A DNA stretch of 64,000 bases from Caulobacter hibisci (GTDB lineage Bacteria; Pseudomonadota; Alphaproteobacteria; Caulobacterales; Caulobacteraceae), in the NCBI RefSeq assembly GCF_016135805.1, contig NZ_JADWOX010000004.1:62001-126000 (forward strand). Reading direction: 5' to 3'. This document shows positions 8,504 through 19,100 of the stretch, in pieces. The notes below the pieces were generated by a model that made no database searches, had not been told where the DNA came from, and worked only from the letters and a program-made list of their open reading frames with translations. Position 1 is the first letter of the stretch. Every line of letters begins with the position of its first letter. A program made the position numbers and the translations under genes.

Positions 8504-11500
8504 TCGGCAGGATTCTCGATTTTTCCGTCCGCGCGCGCTGGGCGGTCATCGGCGTGGTGGCGTTGATAGCCGCGCTGGGCGTTTACAACCTGGTCCGGCT
8601 GCCGATCGACGCGGTGCCCGACATCACCAACAAGCAGGTGCAGATCAACACCGTCGTTCCGGCCTTGGCTCCGGCCGAGGTCGAAAAGCTGGTCACCTTC
8701 CCGGTCGAAACCGCCATGTCCGGGATCCCCGGCCTGGAAAGCACGCGCTCGATTTCCCGCAATGGCTTTTCCCAGGTCACCATCGTCTTCAAGGAAAACA
8801 CCGACCTCTATTTCGCCCGCCAGCAGGTCTCCGAACGTCTGACCGGGGTTGGCCAGACCCTGCCCGAAGGCGCCCAGCCCGCCATGGGTCCGATCTCGTC
8901 GGGTCTGGGCGAGGTTCTGATGTGGACGGTCGCCTACGACCATCCCGGCGGACGCGGCGCCAAGGTCAAGGACGGCGCGCCCGGCTGGCAATCTGACGGC
9001 GCCTATCTGACGGTGACGGGCGAGCGGCTTACCGACGCCACCGCCCAGGCGGCCTATCTGCGCGAGGTGCAGGACTGGATCGTCCGGCCGCAGATGCGCG
9101 GCGTGGCGGGGGTCGCCGGCGTCGACTCGATTGGCGGCTATGAAAAGCAATTCGCTGTCCAGGCCGATCCCGCGCGCATGGCGTCCTATGGCGTCTCATT
9201 TAGCGAGCTCGGCAAGGCGCTGGAGGCGGCGAACATCGCCGTGGGCGCTAACTTCATGGAACGCGGCGGCGAGGCCTATCTGGTCCGCGCCGATGCGCGC
9301 GTGCGCAACATCGACGAGATCGCCAACGCCACGGTCGCCATGCGGCAGGGCGTCTCGATCCGGGTCGCCGATGTCGCCACCGTCAAGGTCGGCGGCGGCC
9401 TGCGGACCGGCGCGGCTTCCGAGAACGGCGAAGAAGTGGTGGTCGGCACCGTCCTGATGCTGACAGGCGAGAATAGCCGCACCGTGGCCGGCGCCTCGGC
9501 CGAAAGGCTCAAGGAGATCGCCAAGAGCCTGCCGCCCGGGGTGAAGGTGCAGATCACCTATGATCGCTCCAAGCTGGTCAACGCCACCATCAAGACCGTC
9601 GAGAAAAACCTCGTTGAAGGCGCCTTGCTGGTCATCGTGGTGCTCTTCCTGCTCCTGGGAAACTTCCGGGCGGCCTTGATCACCGCCTTAGTCATCCCGC
9701 TGTCGATGCTGATGACGGCGATCGGCATGAACAGGCTCGGCGTCTCGGGCAACCTGATGAGCCTGGGCGCGCTGGACTTTGGCCTAATCGTCGACGGTGC
9801 GGTGATCATCGTCGAAAACAGCCTGCGCCGCCTGGCCGAACGCCAGCACCATGAGGGCCGGCTGCTGACCCTCGACGAGCGTCTTCGCGAGACCCGCGAA
9901 GCGGCCCGCGAGATGATTTCTCCGACCGTCTACGGCCAGGCGATCATCCTGCTGGTCTACGCGCCGCTGCTGACCTTCACGGGGGTGGAGGGCAAGACCT
10001 TCTCGCCGATGGCCATCACCGTGATGCTGGCCCTGGCCGCGGCCTTTGTGCTGTCGCTGACCTTCATCCCGGCGATGATCGCGCTGCTCATTCGCGGCAA
10101 GGTCGCCGAGAAGGAAGTGGCCATGGTCCGCTGGACCAAGGTTCGCTACGAGCCGCTGCTGCGCAAGGCGGTCGCCAAGCCCTGGCCGGTGATCGGCGCG
10201 GCCGTGGGTATGTTCGTCCTGGCCATGATCACCTTCTCGTTCCTGGGCCGGGAGTTCACGCCCCAGCTCGATGAGAAGGACCTGGCCGTCCAGGCCCTGC
10301 GGATCCCGTCCACGTCCCTGGAGCAGTCGCTGCGCATGCAGCGGCAGATCGAACGGACGCTCGCGGGCTTCCCCGAAGTGGAGTTCGTCTATTCCAAGAC
10401 CGGCACCGCCGAGGTCGCCAGCGATCCCATGCCGCCCAACGCATCGGACAGCTTCATTATCCTGAAACCCCAGGACGAATGGCCCAACAAGAAGGAGAGC
10501 AAGGCGCAGCTCGTTGCCCGCATGGAGGAGAAGCTTGAGGGCCTGACCGGCAACGTCTACGAGTTCAGCCAGCCGATCCAGATGCGGTTCAACGAACTGA
10601 TCGCCGGCGTGCGCGGCGATGTGGCGATCAAGGTCTACGGCGATGACCTGGACGCCATGACCGCCAGCGCCGGCCAGATCGCCAAGGCGCTGCAGAGCGT
10701 CAAGGGCGCGGCCGACGTCAAGGTCGAACAGACCTCGGGCTTTCCGACCCTGGATGTGTCGCTGGACCGCGACGCGATCGGGCGTTTGGGCCTGACCGTG
10801 GAAGAGGTCGCCGACACGCTGGCGGTGGCCATGGGCGGACGCGAGTCCGGCCTGGTGTTTCAGGGCGACCGGCGCTTCGACATCGTCGTGCGTCTTCCCG
10901 ACGCCACCCGAAACGACTTGGACGCCGTCGGCGCGCTGCCAGTGATGCTGCCTGAAAGGGCAGGGGGCGGCGCGCGCCTGTCGGTGCCGCTGCGTGACGT
11001 GGCCCGGTTCTCCTACTCGGAAGGCCTCAACCAGGTCAGCCGGGAGAATGGTAAGCGCCGGGTCGTGGTGCAGGCCAATGTGCGCGGCAACGATCTGGGC
11101 TCGTTCGTCGCCGACGCCCAGGCCAAGGTCGATGCGCAGGTCAAGCTGCCGGCCGGCTCCTGGGTCGAGTGGAGCGGACAGTTCGAGAACCTCAAGGCCG
11201 CGCAATCGCGCCTGGCCCTGGTCGTTCCACTCTGCTTCCTGCTGATCTTCGCCCTGCTTTACATGGCGTTGGGGGGCTTCGCCCCGGCCCTGGCGGTGTT
11301 CTCGGCCATCCCCCTGGCCTTGGCCGGCGGGGTGTTTGGCCTAGCGCTGCGGGGCATCCCGTTCTCGGTCTCGGCTGCGGTCGGGTTCATCGCGCTATCG
11401 GGCGTGGCCGTGCTCAACGGCCTGGTGATGATGACCGCCATTCGTCAGCGCCTCGCCCAGGGCTTCGACCTGGAAAAGGCGATCATCGACGGGGCCATGG

Positions 11501-11742
11501 AACGATTACGCCCGGTGATGATGACCGGTCTGGTCGCCTCCCTGGGCTTTGTGCCCATGGCCCTGGCCACCGAGACCGGCGCGGAGGTCCAGCGCCCACT
11601 GGCCACCGTGGTCATCGGCGGCCTGATCACCGCCACCGCCCTGACCTTGTTCGTCCTGCCGGCGATCTGCCGTTTCGTCCTGCGCAAGACGCCCAAGGCC
11701 TCGGTGGAGCGTTCCGCGCCGTCCCAAGAGCAAGGAGCCTAA
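8500..11742 (+). CDS. czcA: CzcA-type heavy-metal RND efflux permease
   Basis: Inner membrane proton-driven pump (1080 residues, normal for HME-RND) that expels divalent metal. The signature in transmembrane helix 4 is DFGLIVDGAVIIVEN with D426, D432 and E439, spaced exactly as D402, D408 and E415 in Cupriavidus CzcA; this is the HME1 pattern associated with Zn, Cd and Co. The N-terminal helix, periplasmic loops and a second set of helices are all present, with no frameshift. It overlaps the upstream small gene by 4 bases and is followed after one base by a DUF190 gene. Confidence 0.93.
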   Translation: MIGRILDFSVRARWAVIGVVALIAALGVYNLVRLPIDAVPDITNKQVQINTVVPALAPAEVEKLVTFPVETAMSGIPGLESTRSISRNGFSQVTIVFKENTDLYFARQQVSERLTGVGQTLPEGAQPAMGPISSGLGEVLMWTVAYDHPGGRGAKVKDGAPGWQSDGAYLTVTGERLTDATAQAAYLREVQDWIVRPQMRGVAGVAGVDSIGGYEKQFAVQADPARMASYGVSFSELGKALEAANIAVGANFMERGGEAYLVRADARVRNIDEIANATVAMRQGVSIRVADVATVKVGGGLRTGAASENGEEVVVGTVLMLTGENSRTVAGASAERLKEIAKSLPPGVKVQITYDRSKLVNATIKTVEKNLVEGALLVIVVLFLLLGNFRAALITALVIPLSMLMTAIGMNRLGVSGNLMSLGALDFGLIVDGAVIIVENSLRRLAERQHHEGRLLTLDERLRETREAAREMISPTVYGQAIILLVYAPLLTFTGVEGKTFSPMAITVMLALAAAFVLSLTFIPAMIALLIRGKVAEKEVAMVRWTKVRYEPLLRKAVAKPWPVIGAAVGMFVLAMITFSFLGREFTPQLDEKDLAVQALRIPSTSLEQSLRMQRQIERTLAGFPEVEFVYSKTGTAEVASDPMPPNASDSFIILKPQDEWPNKKESKAQLVARMEEKLEGLTGNVYEFSQPIQMRFNELIAGVRGDVAIKVYGDDLDAMTASAGQIAKALQSVKGAADVKVEQTSGFPTLDVSLDRDAIGRLGLTVEEVADTLAVAMGGRESGLVFQGDRRFDIVVRLPDATRNDLDAVGALPVMLPERAGGGARLSVPLRDVARFSYSEGLNQVSRENGKRRVVVQANVRGNDLGSFVADAQAKVDAQVKLPAGSWVEWSGQFENLKAAQSRLALVVPLCFLLIFALLYMALGGFAPALAVFSAIPLALAGGVFGLALRGIPFSVSAAVGFIALSGVAVLNGLVMMTAIRQRLAQGFDLEKAIIDGAMERLRPVMMTGLVASLGFVPMALATETGAEVQRPLATVVIGGLITATALTLFVLPAICRFVLRKTPKASVERSAPSQEQGA

Positions 11743-11743
11743 G

Positions 11744-12085
11744 ATGACCCCCGGGCAAGCACTGCTGCTGCGGATCTACACCGACGAAAACGCCATGACC
11801 GGCGATCGGCGCTTCTTCGACATCCTGGTCGAACGGGCCCGAGCGATGGGATTGGCCGGCGCGACCGTTCTGCGGGGACTGCGAGGCTTTGGGGCCTCCA
11901 GCACCCTGCACGGCGGCCAGCCCTTCGATCTGGCGCCCAACCTGCCGGTGGTGGTGGAGATCGTCGATGAAGAGGCCGCGCTCAAGGCCTTCATCGACAC
12001 CCTGACCCCAAATGACGAGGTGGGGCTGGTGACCTTGGAGAAGGTCGAAGTGGTCCGCTACGGCGGCCATCGACGCGGCTTCTGA
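11744..12085 (+). CDS. DUF190 (PII-like) protein, copy 1
   Basis: A 113-residue DUF190 protein. This family is predicted to have a PII/CutA-like trimeric ferredoxin fold and is often found beside ion transporters (fluoride CrcB, metal RND pumps). Typical features are LRIYTDE at the start, the G-rich LRGLRGFGASSTLHG turn, LPVVVEIVDEE in the middle and GLVTLEKVEVVRYGG at the end. It starts one base after the czcA stop. A role as small regulatory partner of the efflux system is inferred from context. A second DUF190 copy lies 1.5 kb downstream. Confidence 0.85.
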   Translation: MTPGQALLLRIYTDENAMTGDRRFFDILVERARAMGLAGATVLRGLRGFGASSTLHGGQPFDLAPNLPVVVEIVDEEAALKAFIDTLTPNDEVGLVTLEKVEVVRYGGHRRGF

Positions 12086-12153
12086 CGTCTTGTCGGCGCG
12101 TCGCCGATCGCGGCGCGCCGGACCCTTTTTCCCTGAATGACGGAGATCCGCCC

Positions 12154-13053
12154 ATGGGCGCGGAACACGGACACGACCACACCGGCGGCCAGACCAACGG
12201 CAAGATGCTGGCCATCGCACTGGGCCTGACCTCGACCTTTCTGATCGCTGAGATCGTCGCCGGCATTCGGTTCAACAGTCTGGCGCTGCTGTCGGACGCC
12301 GCGCACATGTTCACCGACGCCGCGGCCTTGGCTGTGGCCCTGGTGGCCATCAAGATCGGCGCGCGCAGCGCCGATGATCGCCGAACCTTCGGCTATCGCC
12401 GTTTCGAGATCATCGCCGCAGCCTTCAACGCCGTCCTGCTGTTTGGCGTGGCGATCTACGTCCTAATCGAGGGTGTCAAACGGATCGTCGACCCCGAACC
12501 GGTCCAGTCGACCGGCATGCTGGTGGTCGCCGTCCTGGGTCTGGTCATCAACCTGATCGCCATGCGCCTGCTCAAGGCCGGCAAGGACAAAAGCCTCAAC
12601 GTCAAAGGCGCCTATCTCGAAGTCTGGGCCGACATGCTCGGCTCGCTGGGTGTCATCGTCGGCGCCCTCGTCATCAAGCTGACCGGCTGGCGGTTCGTCG
12701 ATCCGATCGTGGCTATCGCGATCGGGCTGTGGGTGCTGCCGCGCACCTGGTTGCTGCTCAAGAACGCCACCCAGATCCTGCTCGAGGGCGCGCCGAGCGG
12801 CGTCGATCTGACCAAAATCCGCGCGACCATGGCGGCCACGCCTGGCGTCGCCTCGGTCCACGATCTGCATGTTTGGGTGAGCGGCGCCGACCAGCCCAGC
12901 TGCACCGCGCATCTGGTGCTCGCCCCGGGCGCTGATTTCGAGGTCGTGCGCCTGGCCGTGGCCGGGCGGCTGCAGGACGACTTCGATCTGCATCACCTGA
13001 CGCTCCAGACCGAACGCGCGGCCTGCGCCGGCCAGGAAGAGGTCCATTCATGA
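12154..13053 (+). CDS. czcD: CzcD-like CDF zinc/cadmium/cobalt transporter
   Basis: Cation diffusion facilitator of 299 residues in the inner membrane, exchanging cytoplasmic metal for protons. The His-rich N terminus is EHGHDHTGG. Metal-site motifs are LLSDAAHMFTDA in helix 2 (HxxxD) and YLEVWADMLGS in helix 5, the same arrangement as in CzcD. A cytoplasmic C-terminal domain with VHDLHVW and HHLTLQTE is present. A good ribosome site (GGAGA) precedes ATG 12154. It overlaps the SRPBCC gene by 4 bases. CzcD in other bacteria lowers cytoplasmic metal and so tunes czc induction. Confidence 0.9.
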   Translation: MGAEHGHDHTGGQTNGKMLAIALGLTSTFLIAEIVAGIRFNSLALLSDAAHMFTDAAALAVALVAIKIGARSADDRRTFGYRRFEIIAAAFNAVLLFGVAIYVLIEGVKRIVDPEPVQSTGMLVVAVLGLVINLIAMRLLKAGKDKSLNVKGAYLEVWADMLGSLGVIVGALVIKLTGWRFVDPIVAIAIGLWVLPRTWLLLKNATQILLEGAPSGVDLTKIRATMAATPGVASVHDLHVWVSGADQPSCTAHLVLAPGADFEVVRLAVAGRLQDDFDLHHLTLQTERAACAGQEEVHS

Positions 13054-13517
13054 CACCTTCCGAACCGCAAAATGCGCTCACCCTGACGACCCGCCAGGTC
13101 CTCGCCGTAAAACCCCAGGCAGTTTTCAAACTGCTCACCGACTTTCCCGCCTACGGCGCCTGGGCCCCGTTTCTGACGCTCGCGCCGGCCGGAAAACATG
13201 CCGAGGCGGGCCAGCTGGATTTCCGGATTCGGGTCGGCAAGCTGCCGATCCCCATCTCAATGGCGGGTGAGATCGTCACCCAACAGCCCCCGCGCCTGAT
13301 CGCCTGGCGCATGGGCGGCTATGGCATCCGACTGCTTGAGACCTTCCGTCTCGATCCGGTTCCGCAAGGCGCTCGCGTCATCCACACCGTTCAGTGCGTC
13401 GGCGGGCTCAAGGGCGTCCTCGGGGAAAGCCTGCTTCGCACCTATGGCGGCGTGATGCGCCAGCTCGACGTGGCGCTCGCCCGTCGCCTGACCAAACCCC
13501 GAAAGATCCACCGTTGA
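13050..13517 (+). CDS. SRPBCC family protein (polyketide cyclase/dehydrase-like)
   Basis: A 155-residue START/Bet v1-like cavity protein. The strand-helix start (LTTRQVLAVKPQAVFKLLTD) with FPAYGAWAPFL is the usual SRPBCC opening, and the C-terminal long helix ends VALARRLTK. It has no signal peptide. It is coupled to czcD by an ATGA overlap, but a metal role for this fold is not established. It may bind a lipid or hydrophobic ligand, or it may be a passenger gene. Confidence 0.75.
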   Translation: MTPSEPQNALTLTTRQVLAVKPQAVFKLLTDFPAYGAWAPFLTLAPAGKHAEAGQLDFRIRVGKLPIPISMAGEIVTQQPPRLIAWRMGGYGIRLLETFRLDPVPQGARVIHTVQCVGGLKGVLGESLLRTYGGVMRQLDVALARRLTKPRKIHR

Positions 13518-13565
13518 TGCGTTCCGCGCATTCATCCTCAAGACCGCTTAGCCAAGGAGCGCCCC

Positions 13566-13913
13566 ATGGCGTCTGATCGCCTTCACCTGTTGCGGGTTTA
13601 TACCGACGCGGACGCGATCCTGGAGGGGCAGCCTTACGCGCAGGCGCTCCTGGCTCGGGCCCGCACGCTGGGCGTCGCCAACGGCGCGATCCTGCAGGTC
13701 ATCGATGCTTACGGGGACGCGGGCATCGTGCATGGCGCCAAGGCGGTCGATCTGGCGCCCCGCCGGCACGTCATCGTCGAACTGGTCGATGAAGAACCTC
13801 GTTTGCGGGGGTTTCTGGACAGCCTGGGCCAGGGCGAGGAGGTCGGCCTAGTCACCCTTGAAACCATCGCGATCGTCGCGCACGGCGGCCACCGCCATCA
13901 CGCTAAATCCTGA
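13566..13913 (+). CDS. DUF190 (PII-like) protein, copy 2
   Basis: A 115-residue DUF190 protein, clearly a paralogue of the copy at 11744 (shared LLRVYTDxDAI opening, HGAKAVDLAPR, VIVELVDEEPRLRGFLDSL, EEVGLVTLETIAIVAHGGH). It sits directly in front of the P1B-4 ATPase, as copy 1 sits behind czcA, so each efflux pump has its own DUF190 partner. A ribosome site (GGAGCG) precedes ATG 13566. Confidence 0.85.
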   Translation: MASDRLHLLRVYTDADAILEGQPYAQALLARARTLGVANGAILQVIDAYGDAGIVHGAKAVDLAPRRHVIVELVDEEPRLRGFLDSLGQGEEVGLVTLETIAIVAHGGHRHHAKS

Positions 13914-13929
13914 TCTTGGAGACGCCGAC

Positions 13930-15957
13930 ATGGCCACCACCCAGCCGCACTCCGAGACGAGCGACCAATCCGGGCACGACCACAGCGACCATGACCCCGG
14001 CGACGCCGGCGGTCATGGTCACACGCACGGCGGGATATTCGGGGAACGCACCGAGCTGATCTTCGCGATCGGTTCGGGCGTCGCCCTGGCGGCGGGGTGG
14101 TTGATTAGCCTGCGCGCGCCGGGCCTGGCGCCGCTGATCTGTTTCCTGATCGCCTATGGGCTGGGCGGGTACTTCACGCTGAAGGAGGCCATCGAGAACC
14201 TGCGCAAGCGTCAGTTCGAGATCGACAGCCTGATGCTGGTGGCGGCCGCCGGGGCGGCGGCCCTGGGCCAGTGGGCCGAGGGGGCGCTACTGCTGTTCCT
14301 GTTCAGCATCGGCCATGCGCTGGAGCATTTCGCGATGGGCCGCGCGCGTCGCGCCATCGAGGCCCTGGCCAAGCTGGCGCCGGAGCGCGCCAGTGTTCGG
14401 CGGGGCGACACCGTGGTCGAGGTGCCTGTCGAGGACCTGCAGATCGACGACATCGTGCTGGTGCGCCCCAATGAGCGGATCGCTTCTGATGGCGTGGTCG
14501 TCGCCGGGGACAGCAGCGTCGATCAGGCTCCGGTAACCGGTGAGAGCGTACCGGTCGATAAACGGCCGGTTTCCGACCCGGCCTTGAGTTTCGAGCGCGC
14601 TAGCGCCGAGCACCGGGTGTTCGCCGGCACGATCAACGGGGCGGGGGCGCTTGATGTTCGGGTGGCGCGCAAGGCGTCCGAGACCACCCTGGCCCGGGTC
14701 GTCAAGATGGTCGCCGAGGCCGAGGCCCAGCGTTCGCCTACCCAGCAGTTCACCGACAAGTTCGAGCGGATCTTCGTGCCGGCGGTGCTGATCGGGGTCG
14801 GTCTTCTAATGCTCGCCTTCCTGGTCATCGACGAGCCGTTCAGCGTCAGCTTCTACCGCGCCATGGCGGTGCTGGTCGCCGCCAGTCCCTGCGCCCTGGC
14901 GATCTCGGTGCCCAGCGCGGTCCTTAGCGGCGTGGCTCGGGCCGGTCGCGGCGGCGTCCTGGTCAAGGGCGGCGGCCCCCTGGAGAATCTGGGGACCCTC
15001 AGCGCCATGGCCTTCGACAAGACCGGGACCCTCACGGAGGGCAAGCCGCGCGTGACCGATGTGCAGCCGATCCAGGGCGTTGAGGAGCGTGAGCTACTCG
15101 CCGTGGCGGTCGCCGTCGAGGCGCTGAGCGACCACCCCTTGGCCGCGGCGGTCGTGCGTGATGGGGGCGAACGTCTGGGCGACCACACGCCGCCGGTCGC
15201 TGAAGGGGTCAACAGCCTGACCGGCAAGGGCGTGCAGGCGAAGGTGTCGGGTTCGGCGGCGATCATCGGCAAGCCAGGCCTGTTCGACGGCAAGGACGCG
15301 CCGGTCATGACAGACGCCGTGCGCACTCTGGCCGAGGACCTGGAGGCGCAGGGGCGGACGGTTATGGTCGTCCATCATGGTGACCGCTTCCTGGGCGTCT
15401 TGGGCTTGATGGACACGCCCCGGTCGGCCGCCAGGAACGTCATCCAACGGCTCCGAAAGCTGGGGATCAAGCGCATCGTCATGCTGTCGGGCGACAACCA
15501 GACCGTCGCCGACGCCGTGGCCAAGGAACTGGGCCTGGACGAGGCGCGGGGCGGCCTGATGCCCGAGGACAAGGTTGCGATCATCAAGGAGCTGGCGGCC
15601 AAGGAAGGCAAGGTCGCCATGGTCGGCGACGGCGTCAACGACGCGCCGGCCATGGCCAACGCGACCGTCGGTGTGGCCATGGGCGCGGCGGGATCGGACG
15701 TGGCGCTGGAGACGGCCGACGTCGCCCTAATGGCCGACGATTTGAGCCATCTGCCATTCGCCGTCGGTCTCAGCCGGCAGACCAGCTGGATCATCAAGCA
15801 GAACCTCTGGGTCAGCCTCGGCATGGTGGCGGTGTTGATCCCCGCCACCCTCTTTGGCCTGAAGATCGGCGCAGCCGTGGTGTTCCACGAAGGCTCGACG
15901 CTCCTGGTGGTAGCAAATGCTCTGCGACTGTTGGCCTACCGAGATAGGACGGCGTGA
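13930..15957 (+). CDS. P1B-4 type metal-transporting P-type ATPase (CzcP/CoaT-like)
   Basis: ATP-driven metal exporter of 675 residues. The transmembrane metal motif is SPC (S319-P320-C321) rather than CPC, and the last membrane helix carries HEGST (H653); together these define the P1B-4 class (Co, Zn, Cd, Ni). Standard P-type motifs are present: TGES, phosphorylation site DKTGT (D363), SDHPLA and GDGVNDAPA. The N-terminal tail is His/Asp-rich (GHDHSDHDPGDAGGHGHTHG), with no ferredoxin-like CxxC domain. ATG 13930 with GGAGAC upstream is chosen; the frame stays open upstream only because it overlaps the DUF190 gene. It is the last gene of the metal block. Confidence 0.88.
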   Translation: MATTQPHSETSDQSGHDHSDHDPGDAGGHGHTHGGIFGERTELIFAIGSGVALAAGWLISLRAPGLAPLICFLIAYGLGGYFTLKEAIENLRKRQFEIDSLMLVAAAGAAALGQWAEGALLLFLFSIGHALEHFAMGRARRAIEALAKLAPERASVRRGDTVVEVPVEDLQIDDIVLVRPNERIASDGVVVAGDSSVDQAPVTGESVPVDKRPVSDPALSFERASAEHRVFAGTINGAGALDVRVARKASETTLARVVKMVAEAEAQRSPTQQFTDKFERIFVPAVLIGVGLLMLAFLVIDEPFSVSFYRAMAVLVAASPCALAISVPSAVLSGVARAGRGGVLVKGGGPLENLGTLSAMAFDKTGTLTEGKPRVTDVQPIQGVEERELLAVAVAVEALSDHPLAAAVVRDGGERLGDHTPPVAEGVNSLTGKGVQAKVSGSAAIIGKPGLFDGKDAPVMTDAVRTLAEDLEAQGRTVMVVHHGDRFLGVLGLMDTPRSAARNVIQRLRKLGIKRIVMLSGDNQTVADAVAKELGLDEARGGLMPEDKVAIIKELAAKEGKVAMVGDGVNDAPAMANATVGVAMGAAGSDVALETADVALMADDLSHLPFAVGLSRQTSWIIKQNLWVSLGMVAVLIPATLFGLKIGAAVVFHEGSTLLVVANALRLLAYRDRTA

Positions 15958-16112
15958 GGCGGAAATAGACGTCGTACGCCGACCTGCGGGGGTGACGCGA
16001 GCCTCGCCCTCCGAGGCCGGTGGGGACGAGTTGGCAGGATTGCGTCGTAGGCAGGGAATCGGAGCTAAATGGGTTTTTGGCCCGATGATATTCACTTGGA
16101 TTTCCATCCCTC

Positions 16113-19100
16113 ATGGGTGCTCTGACCTACAGTCCGATGGAGATCAAAGGGGTCCTCGCGGTCGAGGCCTTCTTCAACAACGTGCTGGGCTGGATGTATC
16201 GCCGCCTGACCGAGCATGATTTTGGGATCGATGGTGAAGTTGAGCTGACTGACGCGGCCAGTCAGGCCACCGGCATTTTGCTCAAGGTCCAGGTAAAGTC
16301 GGGCCCGTCCTACTTCGAAAAGGGCGACGCCCAGCACATCTGGTTCTACCTCCCCACCGAGAAGATGGACTATTGGGACGGCCACTCCCTGCCGGTCCTG
16401 CTGGCGCTGCACGATCCCGACAGCGGTCGCACCTATTGGACGCGGGTGTCCAAGGGCACGGCGCATCAGACGCCTAGCGGCTGGCGCATCAATGTCCCCC
16501 GCGACCAATTTTTCGCCAAGTCCAGTAAGGCCGCCCTTGAAACGATCGCGCGCGAGCGGGTCGGGCAGGGCGGGGGAAGCCAGGCGATCCTGCCCACCAG
16601 TGACCCGCCGACGGCGTCCTCTCTAGCCGAGGCGGTGCGTAAGGGCCCTGCCGAGCCAGCGACGGAACAGGCCCCCGCCAAGGTCACCGCTGGCCCCCAG
16701 GGCGCGCCTCTGGACGAGCGCCTGCTCAACAAGGCCGACCCGCTGGCGATCGAAGCCGCGCTCGAGGCGATGTCTTGGAAGCAGGTCCTGAGCCTGGCCG
16801 CGGCGCATCTGGGACGGAGCGGCGGCGCGCCGGCCGGCCCCCGGGGCGCCGAAGACCCCGCGCTCCACGCCCGTATCGATACGCTCCGCGATCTTGACCG
16901 CGCAGGTTCGCCCCGGGTCGCTTACGAGCAGCTGCAGAGCCTGCTCGAAACGATCGATCGCACCGCCACGCCTCACGCTCTCTTTCGAGCTCAGTCGAAT
17001 CTGGCTTCCGCAGCTTTGGACCTCGGCCGGGTCGAAGAGGCGGCGGCGAACTGGGAGGCGGCCTATGAGATCGAACCCACCAATTCCCACGCGATCGCCA
17101 CCCTGGGCCTGGCGCGACTGATTCAGGGACGCATACCCGAGGCGCGCCAACTGGCTGAGCAAGCGATGTCGGGCCCGGCGCCCGAGAAGGCCGGCGTGTC
17201 GGTGCTTTTTCAGGCGTTGGCCCGTGACGAGACCTGGGACGGCGATCCAGAGGCCCTGATCCCTGACGCGCTCCGCTCGACCTTGGACGCTGACCTGGGT
17301 CGCGTTGAGTTTAAGCGTCGGCGGCGGGATCCCAGCTGGCGGGAAGCGGCGATCGAGGCGGCAAGGCGCCATCCCGACGAGGAGGTGTTCCGCTACAGCG
17401 CCGCCCACGCGGTCTTGGACATGGCCTCGCCGTTCCACGATCCGGCTCACCCCATCGATCAACGCGTTCATCGGCCCAACCTGGAGGCGGCGGCCAAACT
17501 TCTGGCTGAGCGGGCGGACGCTTGGCTGCGCGACGACTACCAGGATTTGTACGAACTTGAGGCGTACGCCAACAACGCAGCGGTGGCTTATCGCCTGCTG
17601 GGCGAGTTCGACCAGGCCAGAGCCCTGATCGACCGCACCCTGGCTGTTCATCCCGGGATGTTGGGGCTGCGCAAGCTGCAGGGCGTCATCGAGGCCATGG
17701 ACGGCGACAAGGGGCGCGCCATAGAGCTGCTGTCGCTTGTCCCACAGGACGGTGAAGCCCAGCTCTATCGCGCGGAGCTCATAAGCCAGGACCAACCGCA
17801 AGAGGCGCTGACGGCGCTGCTGGCCATCCCCGATGAGATAGTTCCGGTCGAGCACAAGACGACCCGCTGGCTGATTATCGGCTCCATCGCGTTGCGGCTG
17901 CGCGATCGGGCCACCCTGGATCGCGCCAGCGCCCAGATCGCTCTTGATGCACCTCGCGCGCTCTTCGCGGACGTCTTCGAGATCGAGTGGGATGCACGGC
18001 ACGGCCTTGATCACGCCGAGGTGCAGCGCCGCCTGCTCGACGTCGCCAGCCGGCTCGACGACGACACGACCCTGACCATACGCGCGTCGTTGGCCGATCT
18101 GCTGTGCCGCCACCAACTCTACTTCGAGGCGTCCGAGTGCCTCGAAGGCTATGTTGGTTTTTCTCAGCCCGACGAAGTCACGCTGCTCTACTTGCGCGCC
18201 CTGGCGTCCTCACGTCGTGACAAGCGCTTCCTGGCGGCGATCTCGCAAGCCAGCGACCTGGTTCGCAACGATCCCGCGGTGATCCGCATCGTCGCCTTGC
18301 ACGCCTATAACGCCGGTGAGTTGGCCACGGCGGAAGTCGAGGCGCGCAAACTTGTCAAGGCGCAGGATGGCGAGCTTGAGCCAGTACTCCTTCTTCTGGA
18401 CGTCCTGGCCCGGCGCGACGAGCGCCGCGCGATCGCCAAGGTCATGTCGCGCGACCTGGAGGGGCTGAGCGCCGACGGCCTGGACGAGCGCCTGAAGCTG
18501 GCCCGCTACCTCTTTGTCTTTGGCGATCGCGATCGGGCCCTTCGCTACTCCTATTGGCTTTCCTGGCGCTATCGGGACGACCGCCGCGCCTTGATGGCGC
18601 AATGTTTCCAGACGCTGGAAGCCACTCGCGTGGGAGCGCAGACCTCCTACGACGCCCGGATCGCCGCTGAAGACGTCTGCGTCGAAATTCGCACCGAGGA
18701 CGAGACGATCCGCTTTGTCATCGAGCCCGATTCAAGGCTGCGGCAGCTGAGCGACCGGGCTTGGGAGCCCAGCCATCCGTTGGCCCAGGCGGCGCTTGGC
18801 AAGGCTGTCGACGACCAGGTCGAACTTCCCGATGGCGAGACCGGCCAGATCGTCTCGATCACCCACAAGTTCATCTCCCGCATGCAAGAGGCCGTCCAGA
18901 CCCTGCATCGGCGCTTTCCCGACAATGCGGGCTTCCAGAAGTTCAAGGTCGATCCGGACGGGCCCGGCGGGTTCGACAAGTTCTATGCGAAGTTGAAAGA
19001 ACAGACGGCGACGGTGGACGCCGCGCTTGAGGATTACAAAGCCGGACGGGCCTTGCTCAGCATGCTGGCTATGCAGCTTGGCTCGACGGCCCTGGACGTG

